Assembly (NCBI GenBank): GCA_949825025.1
Contig: OX463778.1
Location: 14,780,171-14,844,170, forward strand
Direction of reading: 5' to 3'
Length of the DNA: 64,000 nt
Origin: Siphlonurus alternatus
Lineage: Eukaryota; Arthropoda; Insecta; Ephemeroptera; Siphlonuridae
In this document: piece after piece, positions 1 to 12,400 of the stretch
How the letters are laid out: each line of letters opens with the position of its first letter
Numbering within the stretch: position 1 is the first letter of the stretch
The notes under the pieces: generated by a model
Told to the model about the DNA's origin: nothing
What the model saw: the letters and a program-made list of their open reading frames with translations, nothing else
Databases searched by the model: none
Program-made: the position numbers and the translations under genes

Positions 1-1779
1 CAATTTAAAACCAATAATAAATCCAGATCATAATTGAAATGCAATAAAAATAGTTGCATCGCCTGGCATGCACGTTTTGTTTATTAAAATTTCAGGCTAT
101 ATTATAGGCTTTATTTTGTTGATTTCGATTCTTCGCAGTAATAAAAATAAAACGAAATTAATCCTACCTTGTTAGACAACGGCTATGCAATCGAGTTTAA
201 CCAGATAATAATATTAATAATAATAATTAGTTCTGTAACTGTTGCCGAATAAATAAGAATTTGAATTAGTTAAGTAGAAGTGCCAATAGAGTTTGATTAA
301 AAAAAGAATAATTGTTATTTTATTACAAGTTTTTTATGTAATAGAAAATATGCTATTAAAAATCAAGTTAATTTTCAGCAAATAGGTATAAAATTATAAT
401 TTGAATAATTTTCCTTGTCATCATAACATTTTATAACACGTGGTTTCTTTTATTTTTATTTAATTTATCGCATTTCTATGATTTTATAATACAATTTCAT
501 TGCAAAACTCATGCAGATATGAAATAAACACGTTAAAGTATAACATTTTTCTTTGCAGAATATTTTAATCTAAATTAGTTAAAACCTCACTCTATAAAAA
601 ATTCATAGATTTATAAGTACCGTCTCTGTACCAATCTTGCCAAAAAAAATAATAAACATTAAAGTAATCGAAATATGTATATACAAGATACGAACTACAG
701 ACTTATTCTATATACATACAGTGTGCGATAATTTCAGCACTGCATGCCCTCGTTTTCTCCAAGTCAGTTTAGTGTTTCAGCGAGATGGCCATAAAAACTT
801 TAAGTACTTAACTTTTTATGTAAGAAAAAAAGAACATATGATTTGATAGGTTATAAATTAATGTTAATTATTGATCTAAAAAAAATATATATATTTTCCT
901 AGTCTTTAATTTTCTTGTCTCTATAATAAGACTTGTATTATGAATAACTATCAAACCGTCTCACATACCATAATATACAATGTTTCTTTTTATAATACAC
1001 GCAACATTGTCTAATATTATAATAATGTTATCTCCTTATTTTTTTAATATTTTTTAACGAAAGATGTTAAAAAAAAAGTCATTAATCTTAACAAACCACG
1101 ATGGTTTGGGCAGTTAATTTTGATGTGAAACTCATGTATTTACTAGAGGTTTACCACAGAGAGAGAATTTGCGATTTCTGACAGACTTTTAAACCGCGCG
1201 TACAAAACTTTCCCAGCAATAAATCTTTTAGGGAATCTTTGTACTACAACAAAGCATAATTACAATCCATACATTTATTTTTTTTCTCTCATGCAAACCT
1301 ATTTTTCAAAACGATTTTAAGCAATTTTTCTTATTTTTTTTTCTTCTTCTCTCTGATCTTAGTAATTTCAAACATACAATTTTTTTATATAAATCTGGCA
1401 TAAAACGTCCCATAACTCTTTTACTCGTCATTATACGTGAGGCCATAAGCAGGCAAGTCTGCTAACAACTTGTTACGTGATCGAGAAATTGTTGTTGTAA
1501 AAATTTTTGTTGGTTCCTCCTTCAATGCACGATTCACCACAACAACTACCGCGTATTGTGTGTTCCGTATCACCAACCACAAATGTATGACCCCCAGACT
1601 CATGCACGCACTTTTACATTTAGTAATTTCTATGTACTTCGTGACTGCGGCTCACCACAGGGTAAAGAAATTGTTCTTTTATATATGCAACCCGCTTGCC
1701 ACCGCCGCACACAAAGTTGCATATACTATCAGTCTAAATAGAAATTTTATTAATGATCGAATCTTTGTAAAAAATTTTA
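1..1779. other. AT-rich unique DNA, no gene seen
   Basis: Very AT-rich sequence with many short A and T runs. Open frames of 60-117 codons near 637-846 and 1421-1823 have low-complexity or unrecognisable translations, overlap on both strands and lack convincing splice or promoter context. A CACGTG palindrome lies at 437-442. I see no RNA gene. Confidence 0.6.
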
Positions 1780-1925
1780 AGGGGCATTCAGAAAGTCTTA
1801 AGGCCACATTTAAGGCTCAATAATTTAAAGCTTGATTTTATGACGTGTTTTTTAGACCCAAAATTTCTGATGGTCTTAAATTATTGAGCCTTAATTGTGG
1901 CCTTAAAGGCTTTGTGAATGCCCCT
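1780..1925. mobile_element. Foldback MITE, family A copy 1
   Basis: This is a 146-bp inverted repeat. The left end reads AGGGGCATTCAGAAAGTCTT and the right end is its near reverse complement, GGCTTTGTGAATGCCCCT. TA precedes the left end; the right flank is TTTTTA, so the second TA is lost or shifted. The arms also share a segment ending in GGCTCAATAATTTAA. It has no coding capacity. The structure and TA flank fit a non-autonomous Tc1/mariner-type element. Other copies lie at 26792-26863 and 52041-52181. Confidence 0.85.
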
Positions 1926-4369
1926 TTTTAATTCTTAAGATATTATAATATAAATTGAAAATATCTTTCTGCTAACTATATACAGTATAATTATTAAGTA
2001 AATCATTTTATCTTTACCCTTTTTGTTTAACGTGCCATGGCATTAAATTCGGTAAATTAAAAAAAGGTGTATTTAAAACATTATATGCAAGCACATAATT
2101 ATATATATTTTAAAGTTTAATTAATATTTAATGTAATAAGGAATTAAAAAAAATACACTTATAAACATTTAGCTTAATTATTTCAAGTTATATTTATTGT
2201 TAAGAATATTAAGTAAATAAAACTTGCATTAAAAAGTTTCAGTGTCATATTCTAAAAGTATTTAACATCATTTGTAAATTAACAGTATGAATTTTAATAT
2301 TTAAAATTACCTTTTTAATAGCTTTTATTAATTTTCCAGTTGTATCAGCTAAATTTTCCAATCCCCTTGTTAGTTAATAAATTAATGCCACTCACTGTTC
2401 CGTTACTAATTCTACTGCTGTGGGGTGCTAAATACTCGAGCTAATCCCGCGCTTCATTCCTCTGTGTATTCGCATCACTTCAGTAGCGAGATTTCTACAC
2501 ACCAAAACGTTTAGTTCAAATTAAAAAAAAACACCATATTAATAAAGTCAAGTACTTTAATCTAACAGGAATGTAATAAAGCACATAATTCCTTTTGTCA
2601 TCAGCTGTTTTTTACTTATGGTATTGTTGACGTTTACAGCTGAGGGAATTGTTGTTATAATATAACTTTTGTGGTATTGTTAATATATAACAAATACATT
2701 TAAACCTGTAAAAAAAAATTATTGTTATTATGTTGCTTGCTCACGCCTTGGTTAAAAAGGTGTGACATGATTGCTTATCAACATTAGTGAGAAGAGAGCA
2801 TATAAAATATATATACATGTGTGTGTTACATGACCCTGCAAGAACGCAGGTCGAGTGTGCATTCGAATGTTCTCTCTCTCTCTCTTTTCTTCCCATTATT
2901 CGCATAACACCTCAGCGCCCTCGCTAACAACATTTTTCCTACTACCTTCCTCATTTTTTTCTCACCTCAATTCTGTTTTTGCTTATTGTAAAACTTACAA
3001 TACATAATCGTGAATGTATTGTCATGTATTATATAACTCAACACATTTTTTTCTTTCTTTCTTTCTCTTTCTTTCTTTATAATTAGAAGAAAAGGTTTTT
3101 CTGGATTTTAATTTCTCTGTTTTCAAATTCATCGATGCGTATTTTGTATGAAAGTAATTTGTGGAAAGTGTCGTGATGTTAAATTTGAGTGGCAATTCGC
3201 ACTCCGGCGCCATTCTGCCTGGGTGTGTTTCAATGTAAATTATTATACTCTTGGGTCTTGGGGTGTGTAGCGGTTAAATTGCGTACCTATTAGCCTCCAA
3301 CCCCTTAATACATTCGCCGTTTTATCAGTCTTTTGTTTAAACGTTGTTACGAAAACAAAAGAGGAGTGGTTTTAATTTTTTTTTCAAGTCTTCTTTTTCA
3401 GTTGGAAGAGTTTTTTTGAAATATACAGTCGCAAATAGTAGATCTGAGCAATATATTATACTCAGTGCTTGATATAAAAGTGTGAGCACAACTTGTAATT
3501 AGTGATGGTAAATGTTTCTATATATACGAATCTGTATTGAGAAGAATTTGTTAAGCATATTAATTTCCTCTTTCACGTTTTAATTTGTTTATATATTTAA
3601 ATTTATTCTTTTGAGTTCAACGTTTGACGATATTATACTGTGAACGATAAACGTTGCAATTTGTTCACCACAATTAGCTAATGTTGATTTAATTGTTTAC
3701 AAATGGTGGGCTATTACCGCGAGCCATTGAGGGGACGTGGCTGCTGGGTTATTTGCGTGGTAGAGGAGGAGGAGGTGTGGGCACGCAGGCGAGGGTTATG
3801 GGCTACACGTGACACACTCAAGTATATATATGTGGGATTTCAAAAGGAGGCTTCAAACTTTGACACTTTCAGAACTTTTGTAGTTATATCAACCAAAAAG
3901 TGTTAATTCAGGAATATAGCTTAATGTGCTTTAATTAGCATGGTTCATTTTTACAGATTTGCATGTTTTTCAAATATGCGGAGAACCGAAAGAATGATTT
4001 TTTTTTTTAATTATAAAGTATATAAAAAAAATATACTGTTTAACTATTTTGTATAAAAAAGTACCAAAACAAATATATTGTCATGCACTTTACAAAAAAA
4101 TCACATTTAAATATGCTAAACGCTATATTTTTGAAGAAAAAATATATGAAAAAACGTATACAATATGTTCTCCATATTTCGATAAAAAGTAACATTTTTA
4201 CAAACTTAAAACTGCACTTGAAGCATAAAAAGACATAATAATAACATTTTTTCCAGACTTAAAACACTATCAAAGCAATTCACGTATATTATATATAAAA
4301 AGACATAATAACACTTTTTTTTCAGACTGCACTTAGATATAATTATTCCAATTTAGCGTGTTGAATTCC
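1926..4369. other. AT-rich DNA with simple repeats, no gene seen
   Basis: Mostly AT-rich unique sequence. It includes short CT runs near 2872-2886, a TTTC repeat at about 3047-3079, and a moderately GC-rich patch at 3690-3830 holding a CACGTG at 3806-3811. An open frame over 3703-3906 is rich in G, R and E and matches no family I know. Several TATA-like strings are present but none is paired with an initiator at the right distance. Confidence 0.5.
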
Positions 4370-4760
4370 TGTGATGGTCGAGTACATACAAGCGTGGCGG
4401 CAGTCGCGTGATACGGCGGTCTCATTGTCGAGCGCTCTCTGATTTCACGCTCGGCTGCCCCGCTACTCGACTGATGGCCTGAGGGCGCGCGTGCTAGGCC
4501 CGCGGCCACAGAATCCTACTATAAGAGTACACGCAGCAGTTCACCAATCAGTCTAACCATCAATCGCGCTAAGATGAATTACCCCGCTACTGAAGTGAGT
4601 GACCGGTAGAGTCCGGGCCACCTCGGGTCAAAAGTGGGAGTGTCGGCTCCTGATGGCCTTGGATTGGTGTGTCCGGCTTTGATGGCTTCATCAACGTTGA
4701 CTGACATTTGCCAGGTAGCTGCCACGCCCCCCTTACCTGGTCAGGTCATTTTAGGTGCCG
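4370..4760. promoter_or_regulatory. GC-rich island containing a TATA/initiator core promoter
   Basis: GC content rises sharply against the flanks, and CpG is common (for example GGGCGCGCGTG and CCCGCGGCC upstream of the TATA box). On the + strand TATAAG starts at 4520 and an arthropod-type initiator TCAGT spans 4548-4552, so the A at 4550 would be +1 and the TATA box lies at -30. This spacing is the canonical one. An ATG follows 24 bases downstream and a consensus splice donor follows at 4595. No clear downstream promoter element is seen at +28 to +33. I infer a regulated, TATA-dependent promoter; the gene is unknown. Confidence 0.5.
4574..4594 (+). CDS. Candidate first coding exon (partial), product unknown
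   Basis: The ATG at 4574 is the first one after the predicted start site at 4550. It opens seven codons reading MNYPATE, then meets GTGAGT at 4595-4600, a near-perfect splice donor. The exon would end in phase 0. Very short first coding exons behind a TATA/initiator promoter are common in arthropod genes. The seven residues are too few to name a family. I could not find a convincing phase-compatible second exon in the window; the exon candidate at 45697 enters in a different phase. The call rests only on the ordered spacing of TATA, initiator, ATG and donor. Confidence 0.3.
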
Positions 4761-6932
4761 GGGCTTTTTTATATATAACGTAACAAGTATATACGAAAGA
4801 TTTATTACATATTGCTATTTCTGTGGATTTTTTTATGTAAAAGCTAATTCTTTTCATGCTTATTTAGTCCGAGAATTGCTTGTATATATGAACAAATTGC
4901 GTAGTAAATAAATATTATTATAAATATTAGATTACTAGATTGTGACACTTAAATCGACAATAATTGTAAGTTTAAAATTAAAAAAATATGTATTTTTATT
5001 AAATTTAATTCATGCCATATATGCATGGGTAATACACACGATTGATAATACAATGAATTAATATAGACAGAACTATTATACTTAATTATTTTTGCTGCTT
5101 TTTAAAAATCTTAAATGCTCTATAGAAATTATTACGTTTAAAAGCAACTAAAAATAATAATTACAAACTATGATTTATGACATTTTTTTTTCTTAACATT
5201 CTCCAATTAAGTTACGTCTTTTGAATTCTACATCAATAGCACTCAATTAAATACCTGCTCAGATTTTTTTTTCTGTAAAAAAAAGAATTAAAACTAATAA
5301 ATTACCTTTTTTTGTAACAAAAAGCACAAAAATACCAGTAAATTTTCTTTTGAGCTATGTTTCTCTTTTTTTAAGTGAATTCCTATGTATTTTATTTAAC
5401 AACATATAGAAATAGTATTTAAGAATGAAAACGTATTGGTGTTCCGTCAGGTGTGAAGCTATCCTTTCTTTCGATTTGAGTTAATTCTGGATTTGATCTC
5501 CATTCACCGCCACTATATTATGTTCTCTTTTGCGGTCTCTCCTCTTTCTTCTGAGGTAAATATAGTCCATGTCGTTCGTCCCCTTGTCCCGGACGGTCAC
5601 GAGTAGCTTACAAACTTTTTGAGGCGGATTCGTCGAGTATTTTAAGATGTTTAGTTGTGTTTTAGAAAGCTTTATGTTCTTTTGCTACTAGGATAATCTA
5701 GACTTTTGTTTCTTAGTACTGAATGGATAGAAAAAGACACCACTATACAACTTAAAGTCTCTCCCAAAGCACAATCCCGGCTGTTCCCGATTCTTCAACT
5801 TGACTCGCATGAAACTAACAAACATTGAAACTATACTATATAGCTTTTATTCCCACATTCCACGCTTTGTCTCTCTTTTGTATATAAAACTTTTTATTTT
5901 GTTTTATATTATTTATATACTATAACAACGCTTATACTGCTCTTGAAACAACTATACTATATAACTAACTCTTATGTTATTTGAAAATGTTCGCCAAAGT
6001 ATAGCAAGAAAAGCGACGATGTATTTTCTAAAAGTTTTGGTACAAAAACTTGAGTAAGAGGGTTTGCTCCTCCTCCTTCTGCTGCATTCTCTTGCACGGT
6101 ACATATAACGAAGACCAAGCTGATTTCTAGAGGCTATTTGCATAAATCTTGAGAAACGGCCCACCCAACTTTTTTTTTTTCTTCTTCTTCCATCCTTTGT
6201 ATTTCGTTCAGAGAATTGTTCTTGAAAAGTGTACAAGCGAGTCTTTAACTTTGATCTCTTTTGCGCTTAAAGAGCTCAAGTGATGGTAGAGCTCAACTTA
6301 TATATAAATATACACACATATATATATATATTTCTAGTTTCTCAACGTGCACTATATTGTGTAAATATTATAATGTGTATTGCAATTGTTTTAAGAGATT
6401 TTTTTTTTTATTTCGATTCATATTATCACCAAGAGGAAAAAAATACAATTTTATATTTTATTACATTTTAAGTATCCATTTTTATGAAAATACATTCTCA
6501 AAATTATATTTAAAATACAAAATGTGTGGATAAAACAATGAGAGTAATTGATACAATTTTAATCTGGTAAGCTGTATTACGTTATGCTTATTGTATAATA
6601 AATATTAAATAAATGACAGGTAAAAAAAATACAGGTGTTGTATCATAAATTTAATTATTATTCTAAAAATAAATATTTCTTTTTTTATACGAATCTGTTA
6701 CACGTCATTTAAAATTCTACATTCCAATGTTGGTGTACGTGCTTATTTTTTTATACATTCTTATACAAGTGGGGCAGTCTAAAATATTGTTATGTTTAAA
6801 ATAAATTTAAAGTATCTAAAATAAAACAATAATCATTAGACATATTATAGTATGGAGAATAATTAGAGTAATCAGCTAATGCAAAATTTAAAGTTATCGC
6901 ATTGTGGACAGTTTCATTATTGCGCATATGGC

Positions 6933-6937
<5 letters not shown>
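4761..6937. other. AT-rich DNA, no gene seen
   Basis: Mostly unique AT-rich sequence with A/T runs and short TA tracts. A moderately GC-rich stretch at about 5480-5650 has no long open frame with recognisable similarity. Open frames at 5952-6236 (minus) and 6261-6533 (plus) translate to low-complexity lysine-, arginine- or phenylalanine-rich peptides and look spurious. Confidence 0.5.
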
Positions 6938-6995
<58 letters not shown>

Positions 6996-6996
6996 C
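6938..6996. repeat. (CT)n microsatellite
   Basis: About 25 uninterrupted CT units, ending with a small TTT interruption. Serine-leucine open frames across it are artefacts. Confidence 0.95.
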
Positions 6997-7315
6997 ATGT
7001 GCCTAGTGCAGGTGGGTTCCATCTAACCATCACGTCTCGTGCCTCTCGCTATTTTTGTCTATGTATCTTTTTCTCTTCTTCTCGCTCTCTAGAGTGATTT
7101 ACGTATATGTGTGAGCAACTTGAGACTTCACAAAAGTAAAGAGATTTTTCTAAAGTTAAAAAAAAAGGAAGAATTAAGTTTAAAAGTTTTATAACTGTTG
7201 AGACGAATTTTGTTTCTGATTTGTTTACATGGTACACATATAAATACCATCTTAACAAAACTGTTAAGCATTCCATTCAGTTGAGTCTCTATTTTAAAAA
7301 ACAAACTAAAAACTT

Positions 7316-7316
7316 T

Positions 7317-7402
<86 letters not shown>
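7316..7402. repeat. (TA)n microsatellite
   Basis: TA tract with two small interruptions (TTTATA and TACATA). Tyrosine-isoleucine translations in both strands are artefacts. Confidence 0.95.
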
Positions 7403-7404
<2 letters not shown>

Positions 7405-7481
7405 TTTGCTTTTGCTTTTCTTGTTCTCTAAGTTTATTGAAACTACGAATGCTCTAAAAGTGAATGGGATGCAGCAGCACA

Positions 7482-7600
<119 letters not shown>

Positions 7601-8515
7601 TCTTGCGCACTTACTTGAAAGTAAACATTTTCCTTCAAGTCACCTCTAATGACGAATTTCTCGTGCCCATGAGCTACAGAATGACTCCAAGCAATCTCAC
7701 CACCAAGAGTGAAGCTGACATCATAAAGACATAGCAAAATAAACTGACTGTCATTTTTATTTCCCTACTTAAGACGTTTCATTCACTTTTAAATACTACC
7801 CAGTATATATATCTAACTAAAGTGATGTTTATTCATATATTTCAACTTTGTGTAATTGATAGATAAAAATAACTAATGATTTCATATTATTATACGACGG
7901 AATTTTATATTTTCTGCAGTAATGTTGAGAAATTGTTGGCAATAACATACACAATCCTCGAGACATGTGAGTGATCACGTGGTCAATCAGCTGGTCCAGA
8001 CGATAACAGCTTCCGGTTACCCGTTGAGATGAATCATGGAACAGCGCCTGAGAAGATGATGTGATTTTATAAATACGGAAAAAAAAGTGGCAGCATCTTC
8101 TCAATGTGATGGGAACCACATTGAAAATTACTTCATTAACAAAATAATATATATATACATTTTTTATAAACTGTAATGTATATTGAAGTCTTATAATACA
8201 TGGTTTAATCAGAGAGCTTAAATTAAATTTGAAGAGAGATCTCTCATGTCTATTTTTGCTTTTTTTTTCTAATTTAGGGAAGTTGGGAGAGGGGTGGTAT
8301 CAATATTACACATTTTTAGTGAAGTCCAAATTACACAAAATAATAATTAATAAATTAATCTGACAATGACTAACTTTGCAAAGAGATAATTCATCTTCTT
8401 AATGTAATGCAATACTACAACATCGATTTATAATTGGTCATATAAGTACTTTATATTATGAGGTATATACGTATTTTAAACACATGGTGTAACTAACTAA
8501 TAACGTTAAAGCGAG
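7601..8515. other. Mixed unique DNA, no gene established
   Basis: The stretch at 7921-8115 is less AT-rich and holds CACGTG (7976-7981) and CAGCTG sites. A minus-strand open frame of 96 codons (7829-8119) matches no family I recognise. A short similarity (AATACGRAA, then GTGGCAG, then CATCTTCT) is shared with about 31881-31920. Confidence 0.4.
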
Positions 8516-8519
8516 TTAA

Positions 8520-8790
8520 TCCAGCATGCTCTGTGTCAGCGTGAACAAGCAGACATGTTGATGATAGCCTAATTAATTGATAATCCATGCAGTGAACGCG
8601 GAATGCGCACTGCGATGCCATCGATGTTGCTGCAGGAACGAACGACGTGGCAATTAGAGGCGCGCCACGTGCGTGGGTAGCCTCGCCCGCCGCTAAAAAC
8701 TTGGTAAAACGTTAATCTGGCGAGCTCATCGAATGTCCATTAGCACGAGCAAACGTCGCCTCGTGCTGCTGCTGCGAGTACGTACTTCTA
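8520..8790. promoter_or_regulatory. GC-rich island with homeodomain-type sites, candidate enhancer
   Basis: A 270-bp block of balanced composition sits inside AT-rich DNA. It holds CCTAATTAATTGATAATCC (paired homeodomain-type cores plus a TAATCC-type core), a CACGTG at 8666-8671, several CpGs and a short CTG repeat at 8766-8774. No open frame runs through it and no splice sites frame it. I infer a cis-regulatory element from composition and motif density only. Confidence 0.3.
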
Positions 8791-8846
8791 TATACCATGA
8801 TTGTTTAAAATGGACAGTAAGACAGAAAGACAGTCAGGGCAAGAAA

Positions 8847-8995
8847 AGGTTAAAGTAATGGACAACTTATGAGTTTTTTTTTTCATAAATGAATAGATGG
8901 TACCAAATGGTGCTGCTCTTTTTTTTTTTTAGATTTTTTAGAGCCCAGATTTTTTTTTTTTTTATTATTATAATTTAAGTTGTCCATTGTTACTT
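8847..8995. mobile_element. Decayed foldback related to the element at 24882-25329
   Basis: The left arm AGTAATGGACAACTTATGA pairs with AAGTTGTCCATTGTTACTTT at the right, with poly-T stretches between. The interior shares the order TGGACAA, poly-T, ATAGA, GGTACCAAAT, CTCT, AGATTTT, AGAGC with the left half of the 24882-25329 foldback. I read it as a diverged, internally deleted relative. The terminal CAGTCACT motif is not preserved. Confidence 0.55.
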
Positions 8996-9410
8996 TGGTT
9001 TGGACATATCAGAGAGTATATTTTATCCTAACTTTATCAAGTGTTATCATTAGTAATTCGCAGGAATTTAATATTAATAGTATAGAGAGCGGTGGAACTT
9101 TCTACTGTATAAGGGAGTGCATGATAACAATTACTTATGTTTACTTTTTTTTAGAGCTCTGACAACCTAGGCTTTACTAAGGTTCCTCTAACCTTGTATA
9201 TTATAGTGTCATCAACAAAATTTAATTAACATGATGCAAACGGTGTAAGAATTTTCGTCGTCTTTTGATGCATTTCAGATAAAATTAATACATAAAATGT
9301 TTTACATAAAAAGTAAATACATAAAAATAATTAGCATATTATATTCGACTGTAATTCTAATAGGAATTTATTTAATTAATTAATTAATTAATACAAGTTA
9401 ATTATTTAAA

Positions 9411-9416
<6 letters not shown>

Positions 9417-9494
<78 letters not shown>
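9417..9494. repeat. (TA)n microsatellite
   Basis: Pure TA array of about 39 units. A TTAA-type run (AATT repeated) precedes it at about 9370-9392. Confidence 0.95.
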
Positions 9495-9498
<4 letters not shown>

Positions 9499-12180
9499 AC
9501 TGTTTCTGATATTATAAAAGCTAAAATTTAAATACAATGTGTTAAGTGTATGACAGTTGATTGACATTAACTGAAAGTTAATCTGTCGAGATAAAGTTTC
9601 CAAAATTTAGGAAAAAATAAAAAAAATAACAATTTTAAATTTGACATGTTAATCTAAATCCAGCATCTAACATATTATATGAGTGATGAGTATAAGATTT
9701 TGTCTTAATGGTTTTAATATTGTGTTACCTTATGTTTTTAAATAGCTTTGAATAGTGTTCGTCAGTCATGGTAAAGCGAAAGTAAATAACCAAACGTCAC
9801 TTTACTTGAAATGTAGACAGACAAGACAGGATTTTACAAAAAAAAAAAAAGTATATATATTTAAAAAAATAAAAACATAACATTATATATAAGAAAAGTG
9901 TTGCAGAATAAGCACATGATGTTTTTCTGAAGAATAAATCTGGTCGTTTACTTTTGTGTCCAAAGTCGTGCAGAGTAAACCTTGAATCTGCTTACTTTGA
10001 AATTAGAATATCAGTATTAAAAGTAGGGAGGTTCCTATCGTTATACCAGATCATTCTACCATGCAGGCAAGAACTTTTTTTGTACTCAAGTTTGCAAATG
10101 CAGGTCTACTCAGTAAGAATTACATGAGGGGTGTTAATGAAATGGAATCACAGGCGTCATCTCGTGTGTTGTAGAAGCTGCTGCGAGGAGGTGTGGGAGT
10201 CAATGTGGATGCTGGTAAGTACCACAAGTATAGTTTATACCCTTGAAATATGGACTGAAATTTAGGTGTCCTAAAATATAATATTTGTACAGATTTATGG
10301 CAATAACGTAGAATTATGATATTTGTGATTTTTTTTCCCAATTAGTCTGTAATTTAATGTAATTAACTGTATACACATTAATATTACAATATATATTTTT
10401 ACTTCTATTACTTAAAACTAACTAAATCAGATAAAGCAAACTTGAATTTTGAATTTGCATTATTTTTAATTCTAATGGATAAAATGGATATTTATTATAA
10501 ATATCAAATATCTTCATCTGAATGTAAAAATCACCAGGTAATTTTCTTTTAATTAAACCAAAAAGTTTTGGTGCACAAATTTTTATTTATTCATTGTACA
10601 TTTACGTCTAGGGCTGAGGCTTATATTTAGGGAATTTAATCCCTCTTTAGGCATAGAGCATAATTAAATTGCTTTTTTTTTTAATAACATGAGATATTAT
10701 TTGCATGTACATTGGTAAATTGAAAATACAAAGCATATAATTATATACAAAATATGGTCTTATTATACACATCATTAAGGTCTGTAGTTGAGCATCATAA
10801 TGTTTAATTTTAGCACTAATATTCTGAGATGACTAAATAATTATATATATTTCATCATCAATTAATTAAAACATTACAATGGACCAGTCCACCCCCGCTT
10901 GAATTGCTGTGACGTAAAGGGCAGCAATCCCCCTAAGTAGATACGTGTGCACGCAGATCGAGATAGTAACCACCGTAGTTCAGTAGCAAGCAGTAAAGCT
11001 TTATATTTAGAGAACGTCTGATAACATTTCTAGTATAACATGTTACACGCTAAATATAGAGAAGAAACATTTTCACCCGTTTTTTGATGTTAGCTTTTAT
11101 GACGACGAGAGGAGTTTTAAACTTGGCTTTAAGTAAGAATTAACGTGTCAGTGTTATGGAGCTTATCAGTGAAGGATTCTGATATATGGGAAGGCTGAAT
11201 TAGCGGCTACTACTACTGTTTTTCAAGTACCATACCACGTCCGCCTTATACTGCAGAGCTACTATACTATAATAATAATACCAGCCATGCACACTTGAAA
11301 TTGAGGAATGGGAATAATGCCGCACGTTGCTTATATACCCAACCAACCACCAACAGGGCTAATATTAAAACGTAATAGAGATAAAATATAGAGAAGGAGA
11401 AACAACTATGAATTACGTATTTTAGATTTGAAATTTTGAATTGTTAAATATCATGTTCATGTTTTAATTTTAAAAGCATTTTTAAATGTTTTTCTATTTT
11501 AAGATCTTACATGCATGCTTACAAACGCTATATTAAAACTAAGTCTGCTACTTTTAATTAGAGCTCACAAGAGTTTTTGTACGGATTAATAAAAAAAAAT
11601 CACTAAAAACAAAAGTGGTGTAATATACAAATAATATTGTAAAAGAAAAAAAAAAAAATGCTATTGATACATAATATTAACGCTAGGAACATTATCAAGG
11701 GGGTTCTCCAAAAAATCTGAAAAAAAAAATGTTATCTTTAGTTAGCCCCTCAGCCCCCTCAGCAATGCATTTCCGAAAAAAAAAAATAGTGCGAAAAAAC
11801 TTCAACTTTTTATTTAACACATGTTATTTAAATAGCAGGTCGTTTCGACCTTCCCCCCTCCCCGTCCCCCCCCCCCCCCCCCCCGTTGATAAAGAATGGG
11901 AAAAAAACTACTTCTTGGTAGTGGTAGGGTTAATTTTAAAAAAATATATTATGCAGAAATTCACTTTTTTTTCTTCTATCAAGCCTGCACTTTTTTTTTT
12001 TAATTTTCAGGTCTAATATAATACAAAACCTTTTCATTTACAAATAAAAAAAAACTGTCAGGGATTATTAACTTTTAATTTACATTGCAGTGAATATAAA
12101 TTTAGATCATATCTTCCTACAGACCCTCAATTTAAAAACGGTCTCCGTATCATCAGAAAGTTTTTTAAAATCCAACAACC
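9495..12180. other. AT-rich DNA; weak exon-like patch at about 10093-10214
   Basis: Mostly unique AT-rich sequence. At 10214/10215 there is a strong donor-like CTG|GTAAGT, preceded by an AG at about 10102-10103 after pyrimidine-poor sequence. All three frames of the intervening block contain stops, so it is not coding but could be a noncoding exon or chance. A moderately GC-rich patch lies at 10880-10990. No gene is established. Confidence 0.4.
11866..11884. repeat. Poly-C run
   Basis: Nineteen consecutive C residues, unusual in DNA this AT-rich. The run lies in a 95-codon low-complexity open frame that I reject as a gene. Confidence 0.95.
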
Positions 12181-12400
12181 GTGCGTCATTACCCTTTTCT
12201 GGGGGATAGCGTGACGTCACCGGAGTCTCCCACCCCTGTAGGTCAGCTAGGGGTGCGTGCTCACTGCTCGCGAGGCCGTATTTTACCCCCGTATCGCATC
12301 TGCAAGTGCATCGTGGTAGTCACTATCTCAAACTTCACTCCCCACTACCAGCTAAGGTAGTCGCGAGCTGATGGAAATCAACAGAGTAAGCACCCGCCCA
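12180..12400. promoter_or_regulatory. GC-rich island with a CRE palindrome
   Basis: Balanced base composition and several CpGs, with TGACGTCA at 12212-12219. Near the 3' end an ATG at 12371 opens ATGGAAATCAACAGA, followed by GTAAGC at 12386-12391, a plausible donor. This resembles the ATG-plus-donor arrangement at 4574 but has no TATA/initiator pair. It could be an upstream regulatory element or a first exon on the + strand. Confidence 0.3.
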
